NCBI GenBank assembly: GCA_905250125.1
Contig: CAJNOL010000132.1
Span: forward strand, 62,001 to 126,000
DNA: 64,000 nt
Source of the DNA: Rotaria sordida
Taxonomy: Eukaryota > Rotifera > Eurotatoria > Philodinida > Philodinidae
Direction: 5' to 3'
Below the pieces are notes generated by a model that did not search any database, had not been told where the DNA came from, and saw nothing but the letters and a program-made list of their open reading frames with translations. A program made the translations under genes and the position numbers. This document shows positions 12,993-29,121 of this stretch, piece after piece. Within the stretch, counting starts at the first letter, position 1; the number at the start of each line of letters is the position of its first letter.

Positions 12993-15519
12993 ATGTATGC
13001 ATCAATTCAAACTGTATGTGGCTGTCATGGATTTTTATTGTTCGAATCGATTATTTGTGATCGATGTCGATCATTAATTCCATTTCAACTTAGTGATGAA
13101 TCTCTTATTGATCCAATATTAACAAATAATATGATCAATGGAGTTAATATTAAACCAATGCCTACAAATAAATATGCAAGTAATATGCATGTATCACATC
13201 AAAAACACTATGGTATTACAACTGGTCATGTTCGTTTTCGAGCATTATGTCCTTTTTGTAATAGTCCAACATATGTTTTACGTTATTTTTGTAAACGTGA
13301 ACGTATTTATTATCATTTACGTATACAATATTTTGGTGAAAATGAATTTAGTGTATACAAATCAATTGCTGAAACTCAAAATATGAATAATCCTGATAAA
13401 AAGGAAACACCAAGTGATCAAGCAGATACTTCAATGAGTATAAGTGCTGAAGATTCAATTACATTAAGTGGTACCCTATCTCAACAACCACCATCAACTA
13501 TTATCTATGATCAAACTGGTGTACACACTGCAAGAGATCAACAAATTAAAAATGAAAAGAATTTATATCCATTTCATGATATCGAAGGAGATTTATTTGA
13601 TGTATTACGAAATGGTCTTTTCTATGATACAATTCTTCAATGTCAAGATGGTGTTAAAATACAAACACATCGATGTATTCTTGGTATGAAAGTTTATATG
13701 TATATAGATAAAATTTTGTTTTGTCTAGAAATATTCATCAACTTCTAGGATTTGTTTTTTTTTGGAGGGAAGATTTTTCTATAAATTCTACTATACATTT
13801 CGTTATCGCACGGAACAGATTAGGCTGAGGGTGAAAGTGAGAATGACACTTATGGGAAAACTACGCGAACTGTAACTCGTCGTTTGAGCTCATATTAAAG
13901 CTACAAAGAAGCCTCAGTAAGACTAGAAAAATCTTAAAAGATTTCATACCTATGAGCTTCCGAAATCGAGTTATGACTGTTTTACTTAATTTTCGACCTA
14001 TTTTTATATATCTTTACTGGAAAATCAACTAATAGAATTTCGAACTGCAATTTCGTCCATAGTTACGTCTAATGATCCTTGGAATATTATGAAAGTCTCA
14101 GTCGAAAAAAATGTTTCTTTGTCGATATATTGAATTTCCAAGTAAACTTGATTTTTGTGATATGTCTGTGGCAAGTGATTATTTTTTGACAAAATTACAG
14201 GTCGAAAATTCAGTAAAATGATCATAACTGGGCTCCAGAGGTCTATGGATACGAGTTCTTTTAGAATTTTTCTAGTATTATCAAGACCTCTTGTGGATCC
14301 GATATGAGTTCAAACGACGGATTACAATTGTCGTAGTTCCTTCGTTAGGACAGCAGACCAACTGAGCATGAGGACAAAAATAAATCTTATAAATCTTAAT
14401 AACATCTTAAAGTATTTATTATTTGCTATAGGTGGTCGTTCATCTTGGTTTCGAAATATTCTTGGTGAACATCATGATCTCGAAACAAAAGGTGAATATG
14501 TTTTACAAATAAGTATTGATGATGTACAATCTGACATAATGAATGAAATATTAAATTTTATTTATACAAATCGTTGTTTAATTAGTTTAAAAAATGCACC
14601 AGATTTATTAACTGTTGCAAAACGATTTGAATTAGAAAAATTAAGTCGACAAGTTTCGGAATTTCTTATATTTCGTCTTAATATGGATAATGCTCTTGAA
14701 ATGCTTGTTAGTGCACATGAATCAGATTCCGAAGCACTTAAATTAGCATGTATACGTTTAATTAATCGTAATGCTGAAAAAATTAAACGTACAGAAAAAT
14801 GGAAAAAATTTAAAGCTGACTATGTTGATTTAGTACCTGAATTATATGAAAATCGTGTAGAACGTCCACCACATATACAACATACATTTCTACCTGATGT
14901 TTTTACAGCACCAGCTATGATGCCAGAAAGTGTTCATAGATTAAGTCAATTATATGAAAATCCAGTTAAACAACGAGCTCCTTCACCAAAATCTCGATTT
15001 TTACTTCCACCAAAACAACGTCAAAAACCTGTTGCTCAAAATCCTTCGTTTCAAACAGCTCATCATGCTCATCCTAAGGAACCAATGATAAAAGAAGCAA
15101 CAGGTCCTTTTCATCAACGAAATGCTTCGACACTTTCATCGGCTTTTGGTCGTGAAAGTCCAGTGAGAAAACAAGTAACAAATAATACAGGACGTCGACC
15201 TGCACCACCACAAGCAGCAGTTCCACCACTTACACGTACTGTCAATCCAACTGTTAAACAACCTCCACAAACGGAAGCTTATCGTCGTCCAGTTAATGTC
15301 TATGATAAAAATCTTGCTCTACCAACAAATAATCAAAAACAAAAAACTAACAACAATCAGGTATCACGAAAATCACCACCTTCAGTATCGGTAAAACTAT
15401 CCAAACCTATATCACCTCGACAGTTTATAGAAGTTCGACAGAGTCCAACATTAACAGAAACATCACAAGACGAACATATAACATTAGCACGAGTTATTAG
15501 TGCCGAGTCGATGGAATAA
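12993..15519 (+). CDS. Cys-rich N-terminus plus BTB domain protein
   Basis: Two exons, 12993-13683 and 14432-15519, joined G|GT across a 748-nt intron, giving 592 residues. The open frame extends to 12906 without another ATG. The N-terminal 150 residues carry paired cysteines (CGCHG, CDRC, CPFC, then a lone C) that could bind zinc. Residues about 195-330 are a BTB/POZ fold: LFDVLRNGLFYDTILQCQDG, HRCILGGRSSWFRNIL, FIYTNRC, ANRFELEKL-like helix VAKRFELEKL, then a short BACK-like helix pair ending near KADYVDLVPELY. BTB proteins of this type usually dimerise and often serve as CUL3 substrate adaptors; that role here is inference. The C-terminal 220 residues are Pro/Gln/Ser-rich and probably disordered. 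I do not recognise a named orthologue. Confidence 0.85.
13850..14345. repeat. Foldback element in the BTB intron, family shared with 53.3-53.9 kb
   Basis: The left arm includes CTGTAACTCGTCGTTTGAGC and TCGAGTTATGACTGTTTTAC; the complement of the right arm has TTGTAATCCGTCGTTTGAAC and CCCAGTTATGATCATTTTAC in the same order. The arms are about 170 bp each and the element nearly fills the intron 13684-14431. The right arm is also alignable in direct orientation with 53745-53890 in HECTD1, so both belong to one dispersed family. Confidence 0.7.
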
Positions 15520-17115
15520 TATTTATTGATTTTTTATTGATTTTTGATTTTAAAACAACTTACTCGTTCGAAACATTCCATTGTCATTTGTGTGATGTGG
15601 TTTTTTTCTTATAGTGATCCGTTAATAACAATCTAAGAAATAAAAATAATATTATTGTAGACATTTCTTTTTCGTTCTTTCTTCATTGAATACATAAATG
15701 AGAACAAAAAAAAAGTATATTTTTAAAAACATAAATAAACGAAAAACAAAATTCATCGATGTAATTAAGATATAGAAATTTCAGTTTAGTTCAAAGTTCT
15801 TTTAACATTGGTCACTTCTTCTTTATTCTTATTCGATAAAGGATTAACTGAACAAAGTTAATATAACAAAAGGAGAATCCCCGCCATCAACAGAAATAGG
15901 CTAATTGCTTATTTGACTCCATATGAACTCGTCTTTTGACGTCTCTTTTTTGATACATACCGTCGTACTGTTTGTCCTCTTTTGATATAACAATACACAA
16001 AAAAACATAGATCTATCAATGAAAGAGATTATTATGAATTCTTATCGAAATTTTTGGTAATCGCAAAAAAAATATAAAAGTCAAGGTTTTTGATTTAGTT
16101 TATTAAAAACAATTTTATTATTATAAATGAATACTTACTGTGCTTTTGAGATTTGATAGTGATAAATGATTGACTTTTATCGATACAAACGATAAAAAAA
16201 AAAGATTTATAACAACTAATTTAACTATCTTTTCGGAGACTAGAAGCTTGAGTAATGAACGTGTCACCGTCAGTCGATGGTCAATTGCTGATTGCTTTTC
16301 TGCTTGTATGTGCTTGTGTGTGTGTTAATCCGTAGTCATCATTCGAACGTGTCTTCGATTCATTCTCTATTCCTTTCGTTCGTCCTCCACCTCCGCCTCA
16401 ATGTTGTCTTATCTTCATTCCTGTTTTTTTTCGTATTTCATTGTATTCATTTTATGTTATAAATGACCATCACTCTCTCTCTCTCTCTCTCTCTATAACA
16501 AATGTTGTCTACATGTCTCCAAAGAGTGTATTAAAAAAAAAGACTCGAAACATTATTGACATATGAATCGTGTTCAGTATCATTAAATGAATAATGATAT
16601 TTGCTGATTGAGTAGCACAATATGCACATGATTATTATGCATTGTTGATTCATTTGTTATATTGAAGAATTTCTAATCATTGATGAATTGAAAAATAAAA
16701 TGAAAAGGAAAAAAAAGTATGCTAAATTGAATTTCATAATTAACATATTAATTACTATATTGACATACGAAAAAAACAAACTAAGATTATTCTTTTTTTC
16801 TCTGTTCAATTGCTAAGCTTTTGTATTCATAGATAGTATTATAAAAACAATATTAAAAACATTTCAAGTGATTACATCATTATGTATTCCAAATATTGAA
16901 GAATTATATAGATATTGCTTTGATAATGTTTTTATTGATCATCAAATAGCATTGTCATAATTATATTGAATAAATGTATGATATAATATTTTCAATGTTT
17001 GAAATAAAAATGACACATCGATTATATCATCTTTTGTTATCGTTTATCGGAAATTAAATATCACAAATTGTCAATTATGTTACTACTTTCAACGACCGAA
17101 GTTCAAATACAATGG

Positions 17116-17187
17116 TTAGAACTCATCAGGCTGATTCAGGAATCCATCGAATCCGGATACGAATATTTCAAACCTGACAGGCACTAA
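17116..17187. repeat. Short TIR element, copy 1 (family of TTAGARCYCATCGGG)
   Basis: About 72 bp. The left end is TTAGAACTCATCAGG and the complement of the right end is TTAGTGCCTGTCAGGTTT, so the ends are imperfect inverted repeats. The same terminal motif bounds the elements at 39770-39900 and 44751-45038. Confidence 0.5.
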
Positions 17188-20100
17188 TAATGACACTTCT
17201 CATGGATGATTGTGCTTTTATTTGATTTGTTTTACATTAAAATTGTACAAGAATAAAAATATTTTTTTTATATGTTGTTCATTTTGAAATATAGATTTTC
17301 GTTCAAAAATATTGATAGTGAAAGTTATGATAGGTATACGGCAACTGATGATTCGGTAGTACTAATATAATCATCCTCAGTATGCGAGATGTTTGAACAT
17401 GTAATGAGAAAATCAAACGATATCTTAGGCTTTTCAATATACAATGGAATGCAAGAAAAAACAATTTGTTGTTGGTCTTTGGAAAAAATTGTTTCACAGA
17501 AGCAATGAATTAAAAAACAGTCTCTTATTCACTTTTTGCACTCACACAAGTTACTACCAAAATATAATAATTATAAATTGCTTCTCTTTTTTCTTCAAAA
17601 ATTCGAAGTCCAAAAACATCTGAATATCATCAATGTAATGAAATAGTATAGAGTTGATATATCAATTATTTATTGGATATTGTTCGTGCAAGAATTCGTC
17701 TAATCCGTGAAGACTTGCTGATTCTAGTTTCTGTATAACTCACTCTAAGATTAACACAAAATTTTTATATGTTGTTTGTGTTCTAATGATTTTATCATGT
17801 TGAAATTATTATCTTTGTCTAAATTATCGTCTCATGCTATAAAAGAGATGACCTTGAATAATTTGAAAATATAAGACAATTTTTTATAATCCTTCTAAAC
17901 GAATAGCTCGAAATATAATATTGGTTGATACAAACTTTCACTACCATAATCTTCTATCTACAGGTAGGAAGTCTCTTCGACACCCCTCGGAGTAGCATGC
18001 TTTTGTACCCAATTCGATGAAGTTGACGCGGTACTTCACATCTAGATACTTCTTGAATTCTCTGTTTCTCACGAACTTTTTTTCACATCGTTCATCAATC
18101 ACACAACTATTCTCGAATATGGTGTTACAATATCAGTTATTACCAACCAAATGCTTCACAATGCGTTGTTCATTTACTTTTACAATATTGTAACAGATAA
18201 TACGGTCAAAGATCTTTTGTGGCAGTTGATTTTGGCTGTTCAACGACGTTTCTGTTTTGAGTAGTAAAAGACTACTAATCAGTTAGTCAAAAAATAGTCA
18301 GCACGCAAAAAAATTAGATATTCTCATTCGGCTTAAGAATGCTTTTGAACGCCTACTGGTTTTCACTGCTACATTTAGACGGTATATATTCTTCAATAAC
18401 TTTCTCGAGCGATACATATGCAAAGTTTAGGAAAAAAAGCTTTTCGAAAGTTTGTTTGCTCAGCAGAAACGTCTGTTTAGCATTTCACTGTGTGTAGATT
18501 ATCAGCTGTCATTAAATTGTCAGATATGTAAATAATCAGCAGAATATATCATCATATTTAATTGAACTGAGTCGAATACTAAAATCTACAAAGAGTTCTT
18601 CCTGTATCTTGTATATGTTACAAGGATCGTTGCTTACATTTTCAGCCAGACATACGGTAATGACATCAAAATAATGTCTTGCATTCTGCTCTTTTTTTTG
18701 AACACACTTGCAAGAAAATGTTATAAATTGATTACTTTTAACCATCAAAAAATTAGTTTAGAAATGATATTTATTTGATGAAACTAGTACATGATGAGCA
18801 AAAATAATCTCCCTTATGAAATGTAATTTCTACACTTAAAAGATTTAATATTTGAATCAATATCTTTTTCAATAGATAAAGCTGAACAAACTATACTAAA
18901 AAGAACCATTTTTATTCTTGAATACATTCCAACATGAGTACAGACAAAGAAGAAATTTACTGAATATGAAATCTATTTGCGAAACGAAATTATATTTACT
19001 AGATTTCGATTCTTTGTAAAAATTCCATAACGAAACAGTATTATGACTTGAAAGTTTCAGACTATGCTTTTAAACGCTCACAGCTTAAATACACTTGTAA
19101 ATAATTTTAAATTATTGCTAAATTTCTACTAATATTTAAATATCCGTATAGTATCAATGTTATATATTATTTTCAACAAATATGTACTGTACTAATTTTG
19201 CATTTTCTTATTTGAATTCGTTTTCGTTACGATCAGTTATATGCTGTAGATAGAGCGTTTCAACAGCTATAACAATATATCTAAATTATTGATAAACATT
19301 GGTTTCACAGTAAGAAAACAAAGACAACAGAGTAAACAAAGATAGAATAGTCATTATCATCAAAATTAAATAATTCTATCAAAACGAAAAAACTTCGGAA
19401 AATCAATCCTTTCTAGATCAAAGTTTATTTCCATACCGAATATATCAGTTGCTCTATATGTTACACTAAATTTCAACTGAAAATTAACTATTAGTGAGAG
19501 CATAGCAATCAAGCATAGATTTCATAAATAAAAATATCTCTATTCAGTAGGTTTATCCAAGCTCTATCTATTGCAAAAAGGGGTAAGGTTTTTTGGATCA
19601 CGCTGCATGATACAATATAACATAGAAGTAGATGTCGGGAAAAGCTACGTTCGGTCGGCTTTTCTTTATTTGGTTTGACGTGTTATTAATTTTTATCCAA
19701 ACTAATTCGTGTATTTCAAGCAAAAAAAAACCAAGAGATTCAAATCTATTTTCTTTTCTAACTACATTATAATTTCTTCGACAGCAATGTATTTGTTTCA
19801 TTTATGTTTATTCATTTTAATCAAATGTTAATATGAGATAATTCTTTTGTACGATGGTTTACATCTTATATAAAAACTGCTAAATAGCGAGGAAGCTAGG
19901 ATTTTTATTCAGGAGAGGGGTTGAGTTCCCCTTAACCATACTGCGAGACCACGATTAGCAACAACTTTAAAAATTTTCGGAAAAGCTCGACCCTTCTGTG
20001 GCGCCACCACTATTGTAAAATGCTAATCGAATGTCTGTATAAATCTATGATAATCTATTGATCTATTCGCCATTATCTAAACACTATTCCCAAGCAATTT

Positions 20101-20415
20101 CCTTCTTTTTCATCTATGTAAAAAATGTAAGTGCATAAATGTGCGATAATCAATAGTGATTCTTTTTTCTTATAGATAAATTAACATAGAAATATATGTA
20201 AAATATTTAAAAAAAAAATTTTCTAAATGAATTTTAGTTGATAACATAATCAAATCATGTAGGCCCTCATGTGATGAAAAAATCGGCAAATAAAACAAAA
20301 AATATCATCATCGTCAGCCATTCGACCTCCTGGATTCTCGATCTTTCTTATTTATTCTTTCTCCGCCAATCTAACGAGCAGATACGATGTTTATATGATG
20401 ACTTCAACACTTTAG

Positions 20416-20662
20416 TTTTTTCTCTCTCCCTCTCTCTCTCTCTTTCTCTTTTTCTTTCTTCTATTACCCTTCTACTTAGCCCGTTGATCTCAGTAATTGT
20501 GCAATACTTTCATTATCCTTTTATAAATACAAATTTCTTTTATTTCAAAGCTCAAATATATTATATTTTGCTTTTATTGTATTTCAGAAAGATCCTTCTC
20601 GTCGGAGCAATCAATAAATACCATCTCAAACGAGTATTTAAATATTCTATAAAAACTCGACC
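20416..20662 (+). promoter_or_regulatory. EF2 5' region: pyrimidine tract and splice acceptor
   Basis: A long C/T tract (20416-20470) is followed at about 20565-20586 by TTTTATTGTATTTCAG|AAAG, a good splice acceptor 77 nt before the EF2 start codon. It is either the end of a 5'UTR intron or a spliced-leader trans-splicing site. No ATG lies between the acceptor and 20663. Confidence 0.5.
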
Positions 20663-24171
<3,509 letters not shown>

Positions 24172-26618
24172 GTGTAACAGTATCCATTTTTTTGTTATCT
24201 CTTCACGAACAGTTAAATATTATAACATCTTCTATAGGAAATGACTGATTGTTTAAGATCTCTTCATCATTTTCCTTTTATAAATGTAACAGTTGTTTTT
24301 TCTGTTCGTGTATTCATTCATGTTTTCTTGTTTTGTACACTTGTCATCGGCATACGCATTTGAAATCTATATCAGCTCAATTTTTTGTTGTTGGTCATAC
24401 AACAATTTAGGAGAATTTTTGAGCTGACTAAGAGAAGAAGAAAAAAATAAAATTTAAAAACAAAAAAAACCTAAAATTATACTCTCAATCATACACATAA
24501 ATGTATTGCTTGGTATTTCAATACAAATCTGTTCTCACTATATGTTGTGTGATATTCATATATCAAACAAAAGCAAAAGCTTTGTATTTAGCTACTGATA
24601 TTAGAAAGGTTTGTTGTAATCATTGGTATCAAAGAACTTTTATTTGTTTCTGACTACAGGAATAGCCATCGGAGATGACGAAAATGAATGACACCCCTAA
24701 TAAGCAAGAAAAAACGTCTTATTTTTTTCTTAGTGGAACCGAAAATATTTCGTGCGTTCTCTTAGAAGAAAAATCTTTACATCCTCCTAAGAAATCGCGC
24801 CATCTCCGTCGTCCAATGCTGGCTGCCTCGGGCTAGCCATGTGTGGCCAATATCCTTTTGAAAAAAAATTAATGATTAGTATTTCTTTTATTCTTAACGA
24901 TTATCTTCATTCAACGACGAAAGACAATACCGTCGATTTTGAATATTCTTCTTTTAAAACTAGTCATTACCACCATATAGTAAACTACAGAAATTTCATG
25001 ATAAGTTTAAAAAAAAATTTTTTTCTGTATAAACCACTTAGAGTAAGGAGAGATTAAACAAAATTTTCGACAAGATAGATTAATGAAATAAGATTTGCTG
25101 AGATCGAGGTAGAAAAAATAGTCAAAAGATATGAGTTGACATTATAATTAAATCTGTATGAAAATCAAATTTTCATTATAATTATTACAAGTAAATTCAT
25201 TAATAATTAGTCATTTGCTCTCACATGCTTTTGAATTTCATACAGAAATGATTATTCATTTTTTTATGAGATATTGATTTTTTTCGATGATCGATATTCA
25301 TAGCTTTGCATTGCATTTCGTAATTGAGTGAAACTCGAATGCCATCTAGTTTTACTTTCTCGACACACTATTTGAGTCCTTATTTTGTGTCGCATTGATC
25401 TAATGATCGGAGAACCAAACGATTTTTGTTCAGACATTGTAACAAAGTTCCATAGTCCTATACGATCAATTTGTTTTCAAAACTTTCATATGAAGTTCCG
25501 TTTGTTCTCAATTCACTCCACAACATGACGATTTTGAAATGAGAACTCAATTTTTTTTTATCGAAATTATTAGAAAAAAAACGAATCTGTTTGTCATAAA
25601 ATAATCAAAACCATTTTTGACAACAAAATTGAGTGTTCATTAGATCGAATGTTGCTGTTATCTTTCAGAGTTTTGTCATATTGAAGATCTTCTTCACATC
25701 TACATTCTATTTCTTTCAGTGACAGAAAATCAGAACAAATTGAATATAAAAAATGAATGAAAACTTGGTCAAGCATTCTCAAGCAACACTGTAGTATAAA
25801 TTTCATGAGTTTTTGATGCAATATCTATAGATTTACGATGGATGTAAAGGTTTCATCAAAGTTTTAATCAGTTTCTATTCAAGATTTGCTCAAGAATTGT
25901 TAATCTTTAGGTTACAACACAAATTTTGACATCAATCTTTAGTAAAGTATCGATAGTGATAAATGGAAGGATTTTTGAAGTGTTTATTATGTTTCGCTCC
26001 GAATCTGACAGAATTCAAAAGCCTACCAGTATTTTAATACTAATCATGGTTGGACCTTCGTACAAACAAACAGACAGCTTATGGCAAAATCCCAGATTTT
26101 TTTGGATTCTTTAAACATTTATATTGACAGTGGTTTGATATTTATGCCAGAAACACCAGTTATTTTTCGCGATTTCATCCTGAAAGGCAATTTGAAAAGT
26201 TATTAAATTAGCGTATTAATTCCATTTTTGTTGTTGCACTAGGCTTTTCTCCCAAACAGTCGTTTTTAGTAAGACATAAGTCGTCTGATAAAACTCATTC
26301 ATAGTTTTGCGTCAAAATTAATAAAACTGTTTTCCCTGGAAAATATATGTTGAATTGAGCAAAACTTGAGGATTGTAATTAAGAAATTTCTCTATGCTAA
26401 TGGTCGTGGCTTACGTAAAATAGCTCATTAGACTTAAAATTGAGAAAGTACGCCCCTGCTATTTTTCTTAGGCAAGCGTACAAAAGTCTAATATTTTGGC
26501 TATGTACCTAACTCGAATAGGTCTGATAACTTGCAAAAGATATAAGTCTTCGTGGATCTTCACGCGTTTTTCCAAATACTCTCACTCGTTCATGTAAAAT
26601 TTAGATTTTTTTATCTGA
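24172..26618. other. Non-coding stretch downstream of EF2
   Basis: 3'UTR and intergenic DNA. AATAAA occurs near 24447, about 280 nt after the stop codon, in an A-rich context suitable for polyadenylation. A small GC-richer patch (24660-24840) has CGGAGATG and CATCTCCG in opposite orientations about 130 bp apart. The remaining 1.8 kb is AT-rich with short unrelated ORFs. No gene is supported. Confidence 0.45.
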
Positions 26619-26845
26619 CAATGGAGGTGTTTGTGTTGTCAGTTAAAAAGACTTGATATGTTCGCGTCAAAATAAAGCTCTCACCTTCAAACTGACAAAT
26701 TTAAAGTATTAGTGGCCTTTGATGTGCGTGGATCCAGGGACATCAAGAGCCGCTAATACTTTAAAATTGTCAGTTTGGCGATAAGAGCTTTATTTTGATC
26801 CGAAAATTCAAGTCTTTTTAACTGACAACACAAACACCTCCATTG
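26619..26845. repeat. Clean foldback (MITE-like) element of 227 bp
   Basis: Terminal inverted repeats are perfect for more than 30 bp: the left begins CAATGGAGGTGTTTGTGTTG and continues through GTCAGTTAAAAAGACTT; the right ends with the complement. Homology then continues in the arms (AAATAAAGCTCT against AAATAAAGCTCT read on the other strand, and AAAGTATTAGTGGC against AAAGTATTAGCGGC), leaving a loop of about 30 bp containing GTGGATCC. Immediately to the right (26850-26872) is a separate perfect 11-bp palindrome with a 1-nt centre (GAATAGTTGAA and its complement). Confidence 0.85.
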
Positions 26846-26983
26846 CTAGGAATAGTTGAAGTTCAACTATTCAATTATTCGCAGCTGATGTGGGTGTCAA
26901 GAAAAGAGATAACTGAATAGTTGAAATAGCGCTTTAATATTGAATTCAAGTTTGACACTGTTGCGTACTTACAGTGGTATCAC

Positions 26984-27466
26984 ATGCGTCTTATCAAGAG
27001 GAATGAAAACAAGAGAATTAATGAACATGATTATTTACCATCCGTTCAAAATAAATACAATAAATCGAATACAACATTTATGACATCTGGTATCTCGTCA
27101 ACCTACAATTTAATCGCTAATAATCAAAATCTACATAACTCAAATGGTAAGCTTGATTTCATTTTTCAGAATTTTATACCATATGGATAATAAAAAGTAT
27201 TACTTCTTTTTACAATGCAATTAACGAAACAAGATACTGAACTCTTTCAGACCAATAATAAAGGAATATCTTACTATTTTTTCTTTTGTATCAATCAAAA
27301 ATATTTCATATCTTTTTTAGATTTAGAAATCATTAATTCTGAATCAACATCATTGGATATTAAAAATAATGTTAATATTTATTCTTGTGACAATCGCAAA
27401 AATAACCGAAAAAGAACTTCTAAAGAAACTATTACAGAGAGAAGAACTAAAAAAAATAATAAATAA
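26984..27466 (+). CDS. Small Asn/Lys-rich hypothetical protein, two exons
   Basis: Exons 26984-27146 and 27321-27466 are joined G|AT by a GT-AG intron and give 102 residues. A splice acceptor (TTACAG, ending 26973) sits 11 nt before the ATG, as at other genes here. The protein is hydrophilic, rich in Asn, Lys, Ser and Thr, with a basic tail (NRKNNRKRT, ERRTKKNNK) that could act as a nuclear localisation signal. There is no signal peptide or membrane segment, and I recognise no family. In-phase splicing and the acceptor context support a gene; the composition (AT-driven Asn/Lys) leaves room for a chance ORF. Confidence 0.35.
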
Positions 27467-27676
27467 AAACATTGATGCATAAATATGTTTTTCGTTGTTC
27501 CATTATGACTTTATCATTGCAAACCATGTTTACTTCTTTTAATAATATTTGTTGTACTTTTTATTTTTAAATTTGAACCTTTCAATTATAAAGCTCTGAT
27601 GAAGACAAAAAAGAACACTACGTGTACCAAGATTCAATGGAAAGTAATAATACTATTATCTCTCTTAACTATTTGA

Positions 27677-27790
27677 GGATGTGAGTGTGTGAGTATGGGA
27701 GTGGGTGAGGGTGTACGAGTTTATGTTGGTCTTCTCTTTACCCACACTCACACCCAGTCCATCCATCCACATCCACGCCCACACCCTATT
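27677..27790. repeat. GT-rich / CA-rich inverted stretch (telomere-like)
   Basis: A G/T-rich half (GTGAGTGTGTGAGTATGGGA, GTGGGTGAGGGTG) is followed about 30 bp later by a C/A-rich half (CCCACACTCACACCCAG ... CCACGCCCACACCC), so the two can pair. The motif GGGTGTG/TGTGGG recalls the G-rich telomeric repeat reported for bdelloids, but the units are irregular. Confidence 0.5.
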
Positions 27791-28063
27791 TCAATTGAAA
27801 TGTAAATCATTCAAGTGTCATTCTTCCAAATGTTGTCTAGAACTATTATTATACGAGAGCAAATTCACTATGTCGATGAGTGAGCCAACTAAAGGCAAAA
27901 ATCGTAACAATGGAGAAACCCATTGAAATATTTTTCTATTCTAAATAATTACTGGGAGAACATGAACAGGTACCTGTCCGCTAGTAAAGATGACAAAAAT
28001 GAAAATCATTTTTTTGAGTTAATGAATATCTCGACCATGTTGGATTTGAATTTGTAGCATAAC
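27790..28063 (-). pseudogene. Decayed copy of the 3' end of the neighbouring GPCR
   Basis: Aligns in the same orientation with 28175-28445, the last exon of the GPCR gene. Shared blocks include ATTGAAATGTAAATCATTCA against ATTGAAATACAAACACTTCA, GGCAAAAATCGTAACAATG against GGCAAAAGTTGTAAAAACA, ACAGGTACCTGTCCGCTAGT against ACAGGTGCCCATCCACTGAT, and AATATCTCGACCATGTTG against CATATCTCGAGAATGTTG. The reading frame is lost. It covers transmembrane helices 6-7 and the C-terminus only, so it is a partial tandem duplicate. Confidence 0.75.
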
Positions 28064-28165
28064 CCTTAACGCAAGTTAAGCTTGTCTAAATCGTTTACAA
28101 ATAGCTTATAATGGCAAGATTTTTCATATGAATTAGGTTTTTTGATAAGAAATCTGCTTTTTTAT

Positions 28166-29121
28166 TTAATTCCGATTGAAATACAAACACTTCAAGAGTT
28201 GTTCTTTCAGATATTTTCTAATATCATGGTTGTAAAAGAACAAATCTATAATCATAATTAAGGAGCTTAATACAGGCAAAAGTTGTAAAAACATAGCAAC
28301 CCATAAAGGTGCTTGTCTATTTAAATCAACCACTGGAACAATATAAACAGGTGCCCATCCACTGATAAACACGACAAATATGAAAAGCATATGTTTCAAT
28401 AAATACATATCTCGAGAATGTTGACGATTTGGATTAGCAACAGAAGAGTTAGTCATTGTCATGGCATGCATACGGCGAGTCGATGAACGTACAGAGAAAA
28501 ATATAACTGAATTGAAAACTCCATTGATGATTGAAGGTAATATGACAATAATAAATAAACTATAGAAGTCAAGCCAATAAGGTCTGCTATTGCCGTATGT
28601 ACATTCCTAAAAATATATTAAATGATGATCGTAAAAACCAATTCTTGATTGATATTTTTGCATCATTCTCAACTAATATTTACCTGAATAGAGACAATGA
28701 GATTGGGTACACACAAAAGTATGGTGATCATCCATTGTAACGCCGCGGAGATGAAAGACCATGCTTGTCTTTTAAACAATCTATTATTTGGATAACGTAT
28801 TGTAAAAAAACGATTTATAGTAATCATTGCTAAAGAATAAGTCACTAAACAGTTGATCATTGCTGAAAAATAGCTAGAGATAGTGTAGATAATAGTAGAA
28901 CCAATCAAAATAGTCTCATAAAAGCCGAATAATACATTATACACAATCCAAAAACTAGAACCAAGAATGCTAACCAAACAGACATTACTGGTCAAAATAT
29001 TAGATGCAGTATGAAAACGTCTAACTAAGATAATTGGTAGAAGATAAATTAAAGTTAACACAAAAATAATCGAAAGAACGACAATATCTATGAGAAGAAT
29101 AATATGAGTTGCTTCGACCAT
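28166..29121 (-). CDS. Rhodopsin-like seven-transmembrane receptor (GPCR)
   Basis: Exons 29121-28684 and 28606-28166 are joined in phase 0 and give 292 residues. The ATG at 29121 follows a splice acceptor (TTTTCAG, exon from 29130) by 9 nt; a further in-frame ATG at 29151 lies upstream of that acceptor and is probably not used. Seven hydrophobic segments are visible: TM1 near residues 10-33, TM2 and TM3 in 45-110, TM4 near 125-145, TM5 after the ECTYGNSRPYW loop, TM6 in HMLFIFVVFISGWAPVYIV, and TM7 in SSLIMIIDLFFYNHDIRKYL. TM3 ends INRFF in place of DRY; TM6 has the W-x-P motif; the Cys in ECTYG can bond with the Cys at the top of TM3. The C-terminal tail is short. It resembles bdelloid lineage-specific receptors; the ligand is unknown. 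Confidence 0.85.

Larger units (their letters stand above)
15520..20662. other. Gene-poor region, about 5 kb
   Basis: No ORF pair with convincing splicing or recognisable protein similarity. Visible content: an AT-rich 3' flank of the BTB gene with an AATAAA-like site near 15640; a (CT)n run at about 16473-16495; one short inverted-repeat element (17116-17187); a possible weak hairpin around 18118-18205 with TGTTACAATAT and its complement; and a short GC-richer patch near 19900-20010 that may be an old element fragment. A pyrimidine tract (20416-20470) precedes the EF2 gene. Confidence 0.5.

Noticed and set aside
16473-16495. CT-repeat considered as a promoter or chromatin boundary signal
   Set aside because: A simple microsatellite far from any supported start; no other evidence.
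24660-24840. GC-richer patch with inverted CGGAGATG motifs, considered as a tRNA or structured RNA
   Set aside because: No cloverleaf, no A or B box pattern, and the pairing is limited to about 8 bp.
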